From Syntrophomonas sp. UBA1376 (lineage in GTDB: Bacteria > Bacillota > Syntrophomonadia > Syntrophomonadales > Syntrophomonadaceae): DNA of 21,635 nucleotides. The stretch covers positions 1 through 21,635 of the forward strand of contig DBRE01000062.1 in assembly GCA_002305535.1 (NCBI GenBank), written 5' to 3'. Below the pieces are notes generated by a model. It saw only the letters and a list, made by a program, of their open reading frames with translations, was not told the DNA's origin and searched no databases. Position 1 is the first letter of the stretch; each line of letters opens with the position of its first letter. Positions 1 through 6,936 of this stretch are shown piece by piece. A program made the translations under genes and the position numbers.

Positions 1-128
1 ATGAGTTGCACGGTCAGGGTATTAAAATATATCGCACCGACCATCATGGTGCGATTCGCTGTACCAGCGACGGAAATGATCTCAAAATTGAAACCTATAT
101 TAATGAAGGTAATAGCTACCAGCCCTAA
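1..128 (+). CDS. ComEC/Rec2-like metallo-hydrolase, C-terminal fragment (5' end outside window)
   Basis: The reading frame starting at base 3 is open and ends at TAA 126-128. It reads ELHGQGIKIYRTDHHGAIRC followed by a TSDG turn and a KIETY strand. This resembles the extreme C-terminus of ComEC-type DNA-uptake proteins and related metallo-beta-lactamase-fold hydrolases, where an 'R-T-D-x-x-G-A-I' strand closes the domain after the last catalytic motif. Only about 41 residues are visible, so no catalytic residues or membrane segments can be checked. The call rests on this tail motif alone. Free-standing MBL-fold hydrolases share the tail, so it need not be full-length ComEC. Confidence 0.55.
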   Translation, partial: ELHGQGIKIYRTDHHGAIRCTSDGNDLKIETYINEGNSYQP

Positions 129-226
129 TTACTCAGCGTGGCTTCCTCCTGTACTGAATTAAGACTATTTTTAATCTGGTTATCATAAAAGTGCAGGGAG
201 GGGGGATTAATATTCGACCGGTCAAT

Positions 227-1621
227 ATGCTACAGGATAGTGTAGCCAAACTGCTCTTTCGGCTTTCCTTGCCAACTACTACGGGTATGATAGTGTATTC
301 ACTGTTCAGCCTGATAGATACCTTTTTTGTGGCCAAGCTGGGAGCCTTACCCTTTGCAGCCTTGACTCTGGTCATTCCTTTACAGATATTAATTATCTCT
401 GTTTCTTCCGCGACCGGAACCGGCTTGACCTCCCTGATTGGGCGAACTCTAGGAAGCGGTGATGTCCAATTAGCTGACAATGTCGCCTGGCACGGCATTG
501 TTATCAGCTTTGTCTACGCCGGGCTGGCCATCGGTCTGGGGTTGCATTACATTGATTCTCTGTTGATCCTTTTCGGATGTACACCGGAGACTTTTGCTCT
601 CAGCAAAGAGTATATGTACATCATTTTGTGGGGATCGCTGTTTACCTTTTTGCCCATGACCCTGGGGAATATCATTCAGGGGGAAGGCAACACCTTTTTA
701 CCAATGGTCATATCTCTATTAGGCATTTCCCTAAATGTTCTTTTTGATCCCATCTTTATTTTCGGTTGGGGAGGAATACCGGCTCTGGGGCTGAATGGAG
801 CGGCCATTGCCACGGTGCTTTCTCAGGTGGTGATCACTGTGGTAATAGTCGCTCTGGTGAAAGGGAAGAAAGCCCAGCTTACTTGGTCTTGGGCTAGTTT
901 TCGCCCCAGCCTGGGAGTAGTTAAGGAAATCTATCGGGTAGGATTCCCGGCCATGGTTATGGAAATGGTAGCAGTATTCAATTTAGCTATTATCAATCGT
1001 ACCTTGACTGGCTATAGCTATACTGCTGTAGCGGCCTTGGGTATATTCATGCGCATAAGGTCTCTGGCTTATATGCCCGTGCACGGTTTGGCCCAGGGAA
1101 CCATGCCTATTGCTTCTTTTGCTTATGGAGCTTGTTCCTTTGATAGGGTCAAAGAGACTATCATAAAATCATCGGCTCTAGCTTTTGTGTTTTTGGGAAC
1201 TGCCTGGCTGGTCATGCAATATCAATCGGTATGGGTCATGCGGTATTTTTCCCAGGATCCCATGCTTACTGTGGTGGGGGTCACCTGTATGCAGATGGCC
1301 ACGTTATTTTTGCCTTTTATGGGCCCGCTGGTCATTCTCTATACCGTCTTGCAGGCGGTGGGGAAGGGTTTTACTGCTATGCGTCTATCATTGACTCGCC
1401 AAGTGGTGTTCTTCTTGCCCTTGTTATTGATACTGCCCCGTTACTTCAGTTTGAATGGGGTATGGCTGGCCTTCTCTATTTCGGAACTATTGACTACAGC
1501 CATGGCCTTGGTTTTTCTGATCGGCCTGTGGCGTGATCTGCAGGATCGCAACAAATTTACGGTGGTAATGCTGTTTAGGGGTGGCTATCTCTGGGATCGC
1601 CTCCGAGCGTGGCTATGTTGA
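227..1621 (+). CDS. MATE family multidrug/metabolite efflux transporter
   Basis: An integral membrane exporter of the MATE (NorM/DinF-like) family, which exports organic cations or drugs using a Na+ or H+ gradient. The protein of about 464 residues has the usual 12 hydrophobic segments. It opens with the family signature in which a short amphipathic stretch (AKLLFRLSLP) precedes TM1 and an 'SLIDTFFVAKLG' loop. The second half repeats this pattern around 'YRVGFPAMVMEMV'. Length is normal for the family. The start is uncertain. The frame is open from GTG 191, but a strong purine-rich SD-like run (about 195-205) lies inside that version, so translation probably starts downstream. ATG 227 is the first standard start, although its spacing of about 20 nt is long; a rare ATT start at 212 would fit the spacing better. 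The substrate cannot be read from sequence. It appears monocistronic and unrelated to the metal and redox genes downstream. Confidence 0.88.
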   Translation: MLQDSVAKLLFRLSLPTTTGMIVYSLFSLIDTFFVAKLGALPFAALTLVIPLQILIISVSSATGTGLTSLIGRTLGSGDVQLADNVAWHGIVISFVYAGLAIGLGLHYIDSLLILFGCTPETFALSKEYMYIILWGSLFTFLPMTLGNIIQGEGNTFLPMVISLLGISLNVLFDPIFIFGWGGIPALGLNGAAIATVLSQVVITVVIVALVKGKKAQLTWSWASFRPSLGVVKEIYRVGFPAMVMEMVAVFNLAIINRTLTGYSYTAVAALGIFMRIRSLAYMPVHGLAQGTMPIASFAYGACSFDRVKETIIKSSALAFVFLGTAWLVMQYQSVWVMRYFSQDPMLTVVGVTCMQMATLFLPFMGPLVILYTVLQAVGKGFTAMRLSLTRQVVFFLPLLLILPRYFSLNGVWLAFSISELLTTAMALVFLIGLWRDLQDRNKFTVVMLFRGGYLWDRLRAWLC

Positions 1622-1879
1622 ATTGAACGAACGCGACCAACCGAGAACCCCCACCTGCCGTACCCGATTTGTTTCAAATGTTATCCTGAGGGAGAGGAAC
1701 GACCGAAAGATTTTTCCCTGTGGAACCAGGAAAGATTTTTCGGCTAGGAATCAGCATTACATATCTTTATCAGCAGTCTCGAGCCCTACTCTGTCGCACG
1801 CTTGTTCCTATAAATCAATTGTTCGTCCCGGTGGGTAATGTGTTATGATAGCAAAAAATAGAAACTTTGGGGGATAACT
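1622..1879. other. Intergenic stretch with repeat-like sequence (about 258 bp)
   Basis: No convincing gene is present. An 85-codon frame (1581-1838, +) overlaps the end of the MATE gene and has unusual composition (many R, S, T and C) with no SD, so I do not call it. The stretch 1684-1741 contains a 12-bp direct repeat (gaaagatttttc at 1705-1716 and 1730-1741). Just before it, 'tcctgaggga...gaccgaaaga' recalls the short dispersed CCTGAGGGAGCGAAGCGACC-type repeats I remember from clostridial genomes. That link is from memory, not from a search. A GGGGG run at about 1869-1873 acts as the SD for the next gene. Confidence 0.4.
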
Positions 1880-2308
1880 GTGAGAATCGCTGTAATTGAT
1901 GGACAGGGTGGAGGAATTGGCAGATTAATCGTGGAGAAGCTGCGGCAGGATCTAGGACATAAATGTACTATTCTGGCCTTGGGAACCAATGCTATGGCCA
2001 CATCGGTAATGCTGAAAGCCGGAGCCAATGAAGGAGCCAGCGGAGAGAATGCTGTAGTATTTTCCAGTGACCGAGTCGATGTTATTACCGGTTCAGTAGC
2101 TATTTTGGCCGCGAATTCCTACTCAGGGGAACTGACACCTCGTATGGCGGAAGCCATTGCCAGCTCTAAGGCTGTAAAAGTACTGATTCCTCTTAATCGA
2201 TGCGGGATCAACATATGCGGCTTGGTAGATGAACCGCTACCCTGGCAGGTGGACAATCTGGTGGAGCATATACGGCGCTTGTACCAGGAAAGAGTAATTC
2301 AAGAGTAA
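1880..2308 (+). CDS. DUF3842 family protein
   Basis: A small 142-residue soluble protein of unknown function. It begins MRIAVIDGQGGGIGRLIVEKL, a glycine-rich nucleotide-binding-like loop after the first beta strand, and continues with alternating strands and helices typical of a compact Rossmann-like fold. The pattern matches the DUF3842 family as I know it, at about the usual length. The start is GTG 1880, 6-10 nt after a GGGGG-type SD (about 1869-1874). It is the first of three closely spaced genes (the next starts 20 bp after its stop). Its neighbours are an FmdE-type zinc protein and a nickel-binding CooT fusion, so a role in metal or redox-cofactor handling is possible. That is inference from context only; no catalytic motif is evident. 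Confidence 0.75.
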   Translation: MRIAVIDGQGGGIGRLIVEKLRQDLGHKCTILALGTNAMATSVMLKAGANEGASGENAVVFSSDRVDVITGSVAILAANSYSGELTPRMAEAIASSKAVKVLIPLNRCGINICGLVDEPLPWQVDNLVEHIRRLYQERVIQE

Positions 2309-2328
2309 AGAAGGGTGGAGAGGGAATT

Positions 2329-2928
2329 ATGTGCAAGGATATGAGCCCACTAGAGAAAGCCATTCAGTTTCATGGCCACATCTGCCCGGGACTGCTAATG
2401 GGGGTAAGGGCAGCAGAACTGGCTCTGGAATATTTGCAGGTGGATCTTGATCAGGATGACGATTTAGCTGCCATAGTAGAAACGAATTTCTGTGGAGTTG
2501 ATGCTATTCAGGCTATTTTGGGCTGTACTTTTGGGAAAGGTAACTTATATTTTCGTGATTATGGCAAAATAGTCTATACAATATTCAGCCGCAAAAAACA
2601 GCAAGCTATCCGCATAGCTCAGAGATTTGAAGCTCTGGATGATCCAAATACTAAACGATATCTAGCTTTAAGATTCCAGGAACAACTAACGACAGAAGAA
2701 GAGGCTGAGTTAGAAGATCTCCTGGCCCTGTCGTTTGAATGGATAATGAGTCAGCCTTTGGAGAGGCTATTTCACTGGCGGCAGGTAGATGTACCTGAAC
2801 TGAACAAAGCTGAGATTACCCCCAGTGTTCAATGCCATAAATGCGGCGAAGGGGTTTTGAAGAACAAGGCTGTTTTAACTGATGATAGTCTGCTATGTCC
2901 GGAATGTCGACTTTCAATGGAGGGGTGA
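2329..2928 (+). CDS. FmdE family protein with C-terminal zinc ribbon
   Basis: A 199-residue protein related to subunit E of formylmethanofuran dehydrogenase. In bacteria this family stands alone, mostly with unknown function. The N-terminal domain carries the hallmark 'FHGHICPGLLMGVRAAELAL' (about residues 14-33), whose His and Cys form a metal site in the family, followed by a conserved Cys (TNFCGVDAIQ). The C-terminus has two CxxC pairs (CHKC at about 166-169 and CPEC at about 188-191) forming a treble-clef/zinc-ribbon. ATG 2329 follows the SD-like GGTGGAGAGGG at 4-5 nt; an in-frame ATG at 2341 is less well placed. The stop lies 5 bp before the CooT-fusion start, so the two genes are almost certainly co-transcribed. 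The organism shows no sign of methanogenesis, so the name should not be taken as a function. A role in nickel or molybdopterin-related metabolism is only a suggestion. Confidence 0.82.
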   Translation: MCKDMSPLEKAIQFHGHICPGLLMGVRAAELALEYLQVDLDQDDDLAAIVETNFCGVDAIQAILGCTFGKGNLYFRDYGKIVYTIFSRKKQQAIRIAQRFEALDDPNTKRYLALRFQEQLTTEEEAELEDLLALSFEWIMSQPLERLFHWRQVDVPELNKAEITPSVQCHKCGEGVLKNKAVLTDDSLLCPECRLSMEG

Positions 2929-2933
2929 TAACC

Positions 2934-3734
2934 ATGTGTGAGGCTAATGTCTACTTACTTAAGGAAGGCCGCGAAGAACTCTTTATGGAAAAAGTGGATC
3001 GCATCATTCCTGGAGAGGATAACACTCTGTTCATGGAAAACATTTTCGGTGAGCGGAGGGTGGCGAAAGCGGCTATCCGGGAAATGGAGCTGGTTCATCA
3101 TCGAATAATAATAGAAGAGGTTAGTCAGCAGCAAATCAATGTTGGAACCGAAATATGGCTGGATCTGGATACTGACCATGGACATTTTCATGAGGGGGAA
3201 GAGGTCAGGCTTAATTTACTTAAAGGTTACAATATGAAGGCTGATTTGGATGCGGTCTGGGAAAGTCCTCAAGTGATATTAGTGGGCCAGTCAGGCCGAC
3301 GTCAGGCTGATCTTCATCTGCATAGCCATATAGGGCACATTAATTTGGGGAAGGAAGCAGATGGTCTTATCCAGGTATATGCCAGAGAAACTGGGGAGAA
3401 AGAACTTATTGCCAAGCTGCTGGTGGAAGTGGGTCACCATCATCACCATGAAATGCAGCATATTGGATTGCCCCTGGAAATAATGCCCTGCGGATATGCT
3501 CATGCCCGTATGGGAGAGAACTATGAAGTGCAAGTTCTGCAAAATGGCCAGCCTCTGGTGGGAGTGGAACTGCGTGCTACTTATGCCAACACTCGCAACC
3601 GCGATTATCCCCATACTATGACCACTGATCAAGAGGGCAAAGCCCGACTGTTTTTGACTGCCCGTGGTAATTATCTGTTTTCCGTGAGTAATGAAGAAAC
3701 CATCAGCACCTTCACTCTGGTAAAGAGTTTCTGA
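2934..3734 (+). CDS. CooT-type nickel-binding domain fused to a His-rich DUF4198-like domain
   Basis: A 266-residue two-domain protein. Residues 1-62 match CooT, the small nickel-binding protein associated with CO dehydrogenase. It starts with the family's Met-Cys, whose Cys2 is the known Ni ligand, and continues with KVDRIIPGEDNTLFMENIFG and REMELVHHRIIIEE. The rest is histidine-rich: H82, H84 and H86 (DHGHFHEG), H128, H130, H132 and H135 (HLHSHIGH), and five consecutive His at 168-172. It then ends in an immunoglobulin-like module, 'GLPLEIMPCGYAHARMGENY' followed by a GQPLVGVELRATY strand, as in DUF4198 proteins linked to Ni/Co uptake. The start is ATG 2934, 8 nt after GGAGGGG; an upstream ATG at 2895 lies inside the FmdE gene and would bury the Met-Cys. 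There is no signal peptide, so it should be cytoplasmic. Nickel storage or delivery to the downstream hydrogenase system is my inference. Confidence 0.78.
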   Translation: MCEANVYLLKEGREELFMEKVDRIIPGEDNTLFMENIFGERRVAKAAIREMELVHHRIIIEEVSQQQINVGTEIWLDLDTDHGHFHEGEEVRLNLLKGYNMKADLDAVWESPQVILVGQSGRRQADLHLHSHIGHINLGKEADGLIQVYARETGEKELIAKLLVEVGHHHHHEMQHIGLPLEIMPCGYAHARMGENYEVQVLQNGQPLVGVELRATYANTRNRDYPHTMTTDQEGKARLFLTARGNYLFSVSNEETISTFTLVKSF

Positions 3735-3784
3735 TCATAGGACAAAGTCTGAACCGACATTAAACAAGCATTCCCCAAGTTAAG

Positions 3785-3831
3785 ATGCCATGAGAGTATT
3801 AGCTTTAAAAGCCTTTACTTCATGGCATTTT
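3785..3831 (+). terminator. Hairpin terminator after the CooT-fusion gene
   Basis: A 9-bp perfect stem, atgccatga (3785-3793) with tcatggcat (3820-3828), has a 26-nt interior and is followed by TTTT (3828-3831). It lies 51 bp after the stop of the CooT-fusion gene. The stem is only moderately GC-rich and the loop is long, so it may be a moderate terminator. Its placement at the end of a gene cluster supports the call. Confidence 0.55.
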
Positions 3832-4006
3832 CGCTTTCAATAAGGTTAACGTTTTATCGGGAAATTTTTTAGAGAAAAAAACAATAGCCAACCATTTCCA
3901 GAGCGATAATAAGAATATTTCATAAGTTAAATTAATAATAGTAATAAAAGACCGAATATGGGCATGGCCTAAATAGTAAGATAACACACATAATACAGAG
4001 ATAAAA

Positions 4007-4015
4007 TGATATAAT
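4007..4015 (+). promoter_or_regulatory. Extended -10 promoter upstream of the hydrogenase operon
   Basis: TGATATAAT at 4007-4015 is a perfect extended -10 element (TG-n-TATAAT) in AT-rich DNA. No good TTGACA lies 16-18 bp upstream (the region reads cacata), which extended -10 promoters tolerate. Predicted transcription would start near 4020-4023, right at the 5' strand of the long-range stem described for the leader RNA. That coincidence strengthens both calls. The promoter is about 400 bp upstream of the hydrogenase small-subunit start. Confidence 0.5.
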
Positions 4016-4017
4016 GG

Positions 4018-4249
4018 CAAATCAGGCTTGGTGCCTTAACCCAGCAAGATGACAGGAAAGTTGCTTTATTAGAACTAGAAAGGTTATAAATGTAGAAACA
4101 TATATAACCTGGAAGTTGATAGCATTTATGGCAATTGGCATGTGCTTGTGGTTTGGGAATTAGAACAGTACCTGATTTGATGCAAAATGCTTGGGTGAGG
4201 GACACATTGAGGCAAATCCACGAAAGATTTGATTAGTAGGTAAGCTGTG
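4018..4249 (+). ncRNA. Candidate structured leader RNA (class not recognised) before the NiFe hydrogenase operon
   Basis: Between the extended -10 promoter and a strong terminator, this coding-free stretch contains several complementary pairs. A 9-bp closing stem joins caaatcagg (4018-4026) and cctgatttg (4171-4179). An internal hairpin has an aggttata/tataacct stem (4081-4088 with 4103-4110) capped by atgt/acat and an AGAA loop. A downstream hairpin pairs caaatc (4213-4218) with gatttg (4226-4231). The caaatc and gatttg segments occur twice each, so 4174-4179 can pair either with 4018-4023 or with 4213-4218, an arrangement typical of RNA switches. I do not recognise T-box, cobalamin, NiCo or Moco consensus sequences here. 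A regulatory leader of the hydrogenase operon or a stand-alone small RNA would both fit. Confidence 0.42.
4061..4101 (+). repeat. Copy 1 of the leader block shared with 14100-14140
   Basis: A 41-nt block inside the candidate leader RNA of the hydrogenase operon, matched at 14100-14140 ahead of the formate dehydrogenase operon. Both copies start with ttgcttta and end with gaaacat, and both lie 60-70 bp downstream of a TATA-type -10-like sequence. Confidence 0.75.
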
Positions 4250-4274
4250 CCCGGCATATCATGCCGGGTTTTTT
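4250..4274 (+). terminator. Strong intrinsic terminator upstream of the hydrogenase operon
   Basis: An 8-bp GC-rich stem, cccggcat (4250-4257) with atgccggg (4261-4268), has a 3-nt loop (atc) and is followed by TTTTTT (4269-4274). It is a textbook Rho-independent terminator, but no protein-coding gene ends just before it: the nearest upstream stop is at 3734 and already has its own hairpin. It therefore ends the RNA starting near 4020, either as the 3' end of a small RNA or as an attenuator 148 bp ahead of the hydrogenase start. Confidence 0.85.
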
Positions 4275-4421
4275 GGGTATTGTTTTAATTTATAGACTCC
4301 GAACACTATGCGCCCATGGAATTACTGTTGGTCGATAGTTTTAACATGCTTTAGGAGGTGAATCTATTCTAGGGTTATATGCCATGTTCTAGAACAAATA
4401 CGTTGGGGGGAATGAGGGAAA

Positions 4422-5483
4422 ATGCCAACTAAGCTGTCACGACGTGATTTTGTCCGTCTTTGTGCTGGTTCAGCAGCTGCTATATCCCTGTCGGGATTTC
4501 TGGTGCCATTTATCAAGGAAGCTGCTGCTGCAGGAGGTCCTCCGGTAATCTGGATACAAGGCGGCAGTTGTACCGGTTGTTCGATTTCCATATTAAACAC
4601 GGTTCATCCGGATATTGAAAAAGTTATTACCGAAGTTATCGGTCTGCACTATCATCCCAATTTATCTGCAGGAGCAGGCAGTCTTGTCATAGATGAAATG
4701 TACAGGGTTGCCGCTGAAAATAGCAAGAAGTTTTATCTGGTAGTAGAGGGTGCCGTACCGGTTGCTGATGATGGAGCCTATTGCATTATCGGTGAGCGTA
4801 ATGGGCATCACCTGACTTTTGTCCAAGCTGTAAAAGAACTGGGAAGCCAAGCGGCAGGCATCTTGAACTTTGGCACTTGTTCTGCTTATGGAGGCTTTCC
4901 GGCTACCCCACCTAATCCCACAGAATGTAAACCTGTCAAGGAGATCGTTAAGAATGTGCCCATCGTAAACGTACCTGGTTGTCCGCCCCATCCTGATTGG
5001 ATGGTAGGCACCATAGCCCATGTGGTTCTCTATAATGAATTGCCCGAATTAGATGCTTTCGGCCGTCCCACCATGTTTTTTGACAAGATCATTCATGATA
5101 ACTGTCAGCGCCGCCAGTACTTTGATAATGCCATCTTTGCCAAAAATTTTGGTGAGCCGGGCTGTATGTTGGAATTGGGCTGTAAAGGCCCCTTTGCTCA
5201 CTGTGATTCCACCACCCGACTTTGGAACGGCGGCACTAATTGGTGTGTAAAAGCAGGGGGGGTTTGTATCGGCTGTACTGAACCTCAGTTCCCCGCTTGG
5301 CCAATCTATGAACGGTTACCGGAAATGCCGGTAGCACCAGGTATTACTGCTACGGTAGACCAAATTGGCGGAGTATTGGCTGCAGCTGCAGTGGTGGGCA
5401 TCGGAGGACATTTGGCTGGAAATATCTACACAGGCCGTATTGGATCCAAAAAGAATCAGGATATGAAAGAAGGTGACGAATAA
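4422..5483 (+). CDS. NiFe hydrogenase small subunit, Tat-exported
   Basis: The electron-transfer subunit of a membrane-associated group 1-type NiFe hydrogenase (353 residues). It opens with a Tat signal (SRRDFVRLC, Arg7-Arg8) and a hydrophobic stretch ending near AAAAGG, so the folded heterodimer is exported across the membrane. The proximal cluster begins at Cys50/Cys53 (SCTGCSISIL), followed by GTCSAYGG and GCPPHPDWM. The medial and distal clusters use the C-terminal Cys and His residues (HDNC, CMLELGCKGPFAHC, CVKAGGVCIGC). A weakly hydrophobic segment near the end (VLAAAAVVGIGGHLAGNIY) may be a short membrane anchor. The plain CTGC motif, rather than the extra-cysteine form, indicates a standard O2-sensitive enzyme. 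ATG 4422 follows GGGGGGAATGAGGG. Its last base overlaps the large-subunit start. Confidence 0.95.
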   Translation: MPTKLSRRDFVRLCAGSAAAISLSGFLVPFIKEAAAAGGPPVIWIQGGSCTGCSISILNTVHPDIEKVITEVIGLHYHPNLSAGAGSLVIDEMYRVAAENSKKFYLVVEGAVPVADDGAYCIIGERNGHHLTFVQAVKELGSQAAGILNFGTCSAYGGFPATPPNPTECKPVKEIVKNVPIVNVPGCPPHPDWMVGTIAHVVLYNELPELDAFGRPTMFFDKIIHDNCQRRQYFDNAIFAKNFGEPGCMLELGCKGPFAHCDSTTRLWNGGTNWCVKAGGVCIGCTEPQFPAWPIYERLPEMPVAPGITATVDQIGGVLAAAAVVGIGGHLAGNIYTGRIGSKKNQDMKEGDE

Positions 5484-6925
5484 TGGCCCAAACCATAATG
5501 ATAGATCCAGTAACCAGAATCGAAGGGCATCTAGCCGTAGAAGTGGAAGTGGATGGCGGTAAGGTAGTTAATGCCAAATCCATGGGTATGATGTTCCGAG
5601 GCCTGGAATTAATATTGAAAGGGAGAGATCCGCGGGATGCCGCTCAGTTAACGCAACGCATCTGCGGGGTTTGCCCAGTTACCCATGCTACAGCGAGTTC
5701 GCTGGCTTTGGACAACGCCTTTGGGATAGAACCACCTCCCAATGGACGCCTTATTCGCAACCTGATTTTAGGGTCTAATTTTGTCCAGTCCCATATACTG
5801 CATTTTTTCCATTTAGCCGCCCTGGATTATGTTAAGGGCCCGGATATACCGCCCTTTACTCCTCGATATGAGGGGGACTACCGTTTCCCGGCAGATGTTA
5901 ATCAACAGGTGGTTGCTACATACTTAAAAGCTCTGCAAATGCGGCGCAAAGCCCATGAAATGACGGCTTTGTGGGGAGGTAAAATGCCTCACCAGCAGGC
6001 CATTGTACCCGGAGGTGTCTCTGAGGTGCCTGACAGCCAAAAGATTGCCGAGTTCCTATTCAGACTGCAGGAACTACAGACGTTTATTAATAACGAATAC
6101 ATCCCTACTGTCAAAGCTGTAGCGGAGACATATCCTGATTACTGGAATATAGGCCGAGGCTGTATGAATTTCCTGGTTTACGGAGGTTTTCCACTGGAAG
6201 AGGGTATGGATCATGTCAGCAAGAAAAAGCTATTCCCCTCTAAAGTTTATGTCAACGGTCAATTAGCTGACTTAGACATCGAAGTAATCAATGAGGCGGT
6301 TAAGTATTCCTGGTATGAAGACGACACCGGTGGAACTAAACCAACCGAAGCAGTGGTTAAACCCAATACTGCCAAGAAAGGTGCTTACTCGTTTATTAAA
6401 GCACCCCGTTATAATGGTGCCCCCATGGAAGTGGGCCCTCTAGCCCGTATGTATGTAATGGGTGAAGAAACCGTTACGCAGTTGGGTGAAAAAGCTTTCT
6501 CCGTACTGGGCCGCCATTTGGCTCGGGCGCTGGAATGTTCTATGGTTGCCAAGGCCATGGGCAGTTGGGTCACTGAACTGGAAATTGGGCAGCCGGTATG
6601 TACTCCTCATAAGATACCAGACTCTGCTCAGGGGGTAGGTCTAAACGAAGGTCCACGCGGTGCTCTGGGCCACTGGAATCGCATCGAACATCAGCGGACG
6701 GCGATTTACAATGCTATTGTACCTACTACCTGGAATTTGTCCCCGCGGGATGACAATGATCAAATGGGTCCCATGGAGCAAGCTCTGATAGGAACTCCTG
6801 TGGCTGATCCCGATAATCCCGTCGAAGTCGTTCGGATTATCCGGTCCTTTGATCCTTGTCTGGCCTGTGCTATACATCTAATGACTCCCGACCAGCAGAC
6901 CATCAGTCGTTGTCAGATTGGTTAG
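5483..6925 (+). CDS. NiFe hydrogenase large (catalytic) subunit
   Basis: This subunit holds the NiFe(CN)2CO centre for H2 oxidation and H+ reduction (480 residues, normal length). The two pairs of Ni-binding cysteines are Cys61/Cys64 in RICGVCPVTHA and Cys459/Cys462 in DPCLACAIH. After His465 there is a 15-residue tail (LMTPDQQTISRCQIG) expected to be removed by the endopeptidase encoded two genes downstream. The catalytic Ni cysteines are ordinary Cys, not selenocysteine. The ATG overlaps the small-subunit stop by one base (TAATG), so translation is coupled. It has no signal of its own and should be exported with the Tat-tagged small subunit. The stop at 6923-6925 lies just ahead of the cytochrome b gene. 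Confidence 0.96.
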   Translation: MAQTIMIDPVTRIEGHLAVEVEVDGGKVVNAKSMGMMFRGLELILKGRDPRDAAQLTQRICGVCPVTHATASSLALDNAFGIEPPPNGRLIRNLILGSNFVQSHILHFFHLAALDYVKGPDIPPFTPRYEGDYRFPADVNQQVVATYLKALQMRRKAHEMTALWGGKMPHQQAIVPGGVSEVPDSQKIAEFLFRLQELQTFINNEYIPTVKAVAETYPDYWNIGRGCMNFLVYGGFPLEEGMDHVSKKKLFPSKVYVNGQLADLDIEVINEAVKYSWYEDDTGGTKPTEAVVKPNTAKKGAYSFIKAPRYNGAPMEVGPLARMYVMGEETVTQLGEKAFSVLGRHLARALECSMVAKAMGSWVTELEIGQPVCTPHKIPDSAQGVGLNEGPRGALGHWNRIEHQRTAIYNAIVPTTWNLSPRDDNDQMGPMEQALIGTPVADPDNPVEVVRIIRSFDPCLACAIHLMTPDQQTISRCQIG

Positions 6926-6936
6926 GGGGTGTAAAG

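Noticed and set aside
1581..1838. 85-codon + strand frame overlapping the end of the MATE gene
   Set aside because: It has no SD, overlaps a well-supported gene, and its composition is not protein-like.
2895..2933. Upstream start of the CooT fusion (and similarly 9164 for hypF, 12660 for hypE, 20007 for nuoF)
   Set aside because: Each extension lies within the preceding gene, lacks an SD and spoils a conserved N-terminus; internal starts with good SD sequences were chosen.
3435..3449. Five-histidine run as an engineered tag or vector artefact
   Set aside because: It lies inside a continuous open frame with other His clusters, and mixed CAC and CAT codons; it is a natural metal-binding stretch.
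3820..4205. Two overlapping minus-strand open frames in the gap before the hydrogenase operon
   Set aside because: No SD, low-complexity hydrophobic translations, and the corresponding frame is broken by stops in the related region ahead of fdhA. The + strand promoter, helices and terminator explain the region better.
4018..4274. T-box, cobalamin or NiCo riboswitch ahead of the hydrogenase operon
   Set aside because: None of the conserved sequence blocks I know for these classes is present, so the class is left unassigned.
4422..5483. Oxygen-tolerant (six-cysteine proximal cluster) hydrogenase
   Set aside because: The proximal motif is CTGC without the additional cysteine, so it is a standard enzyme.
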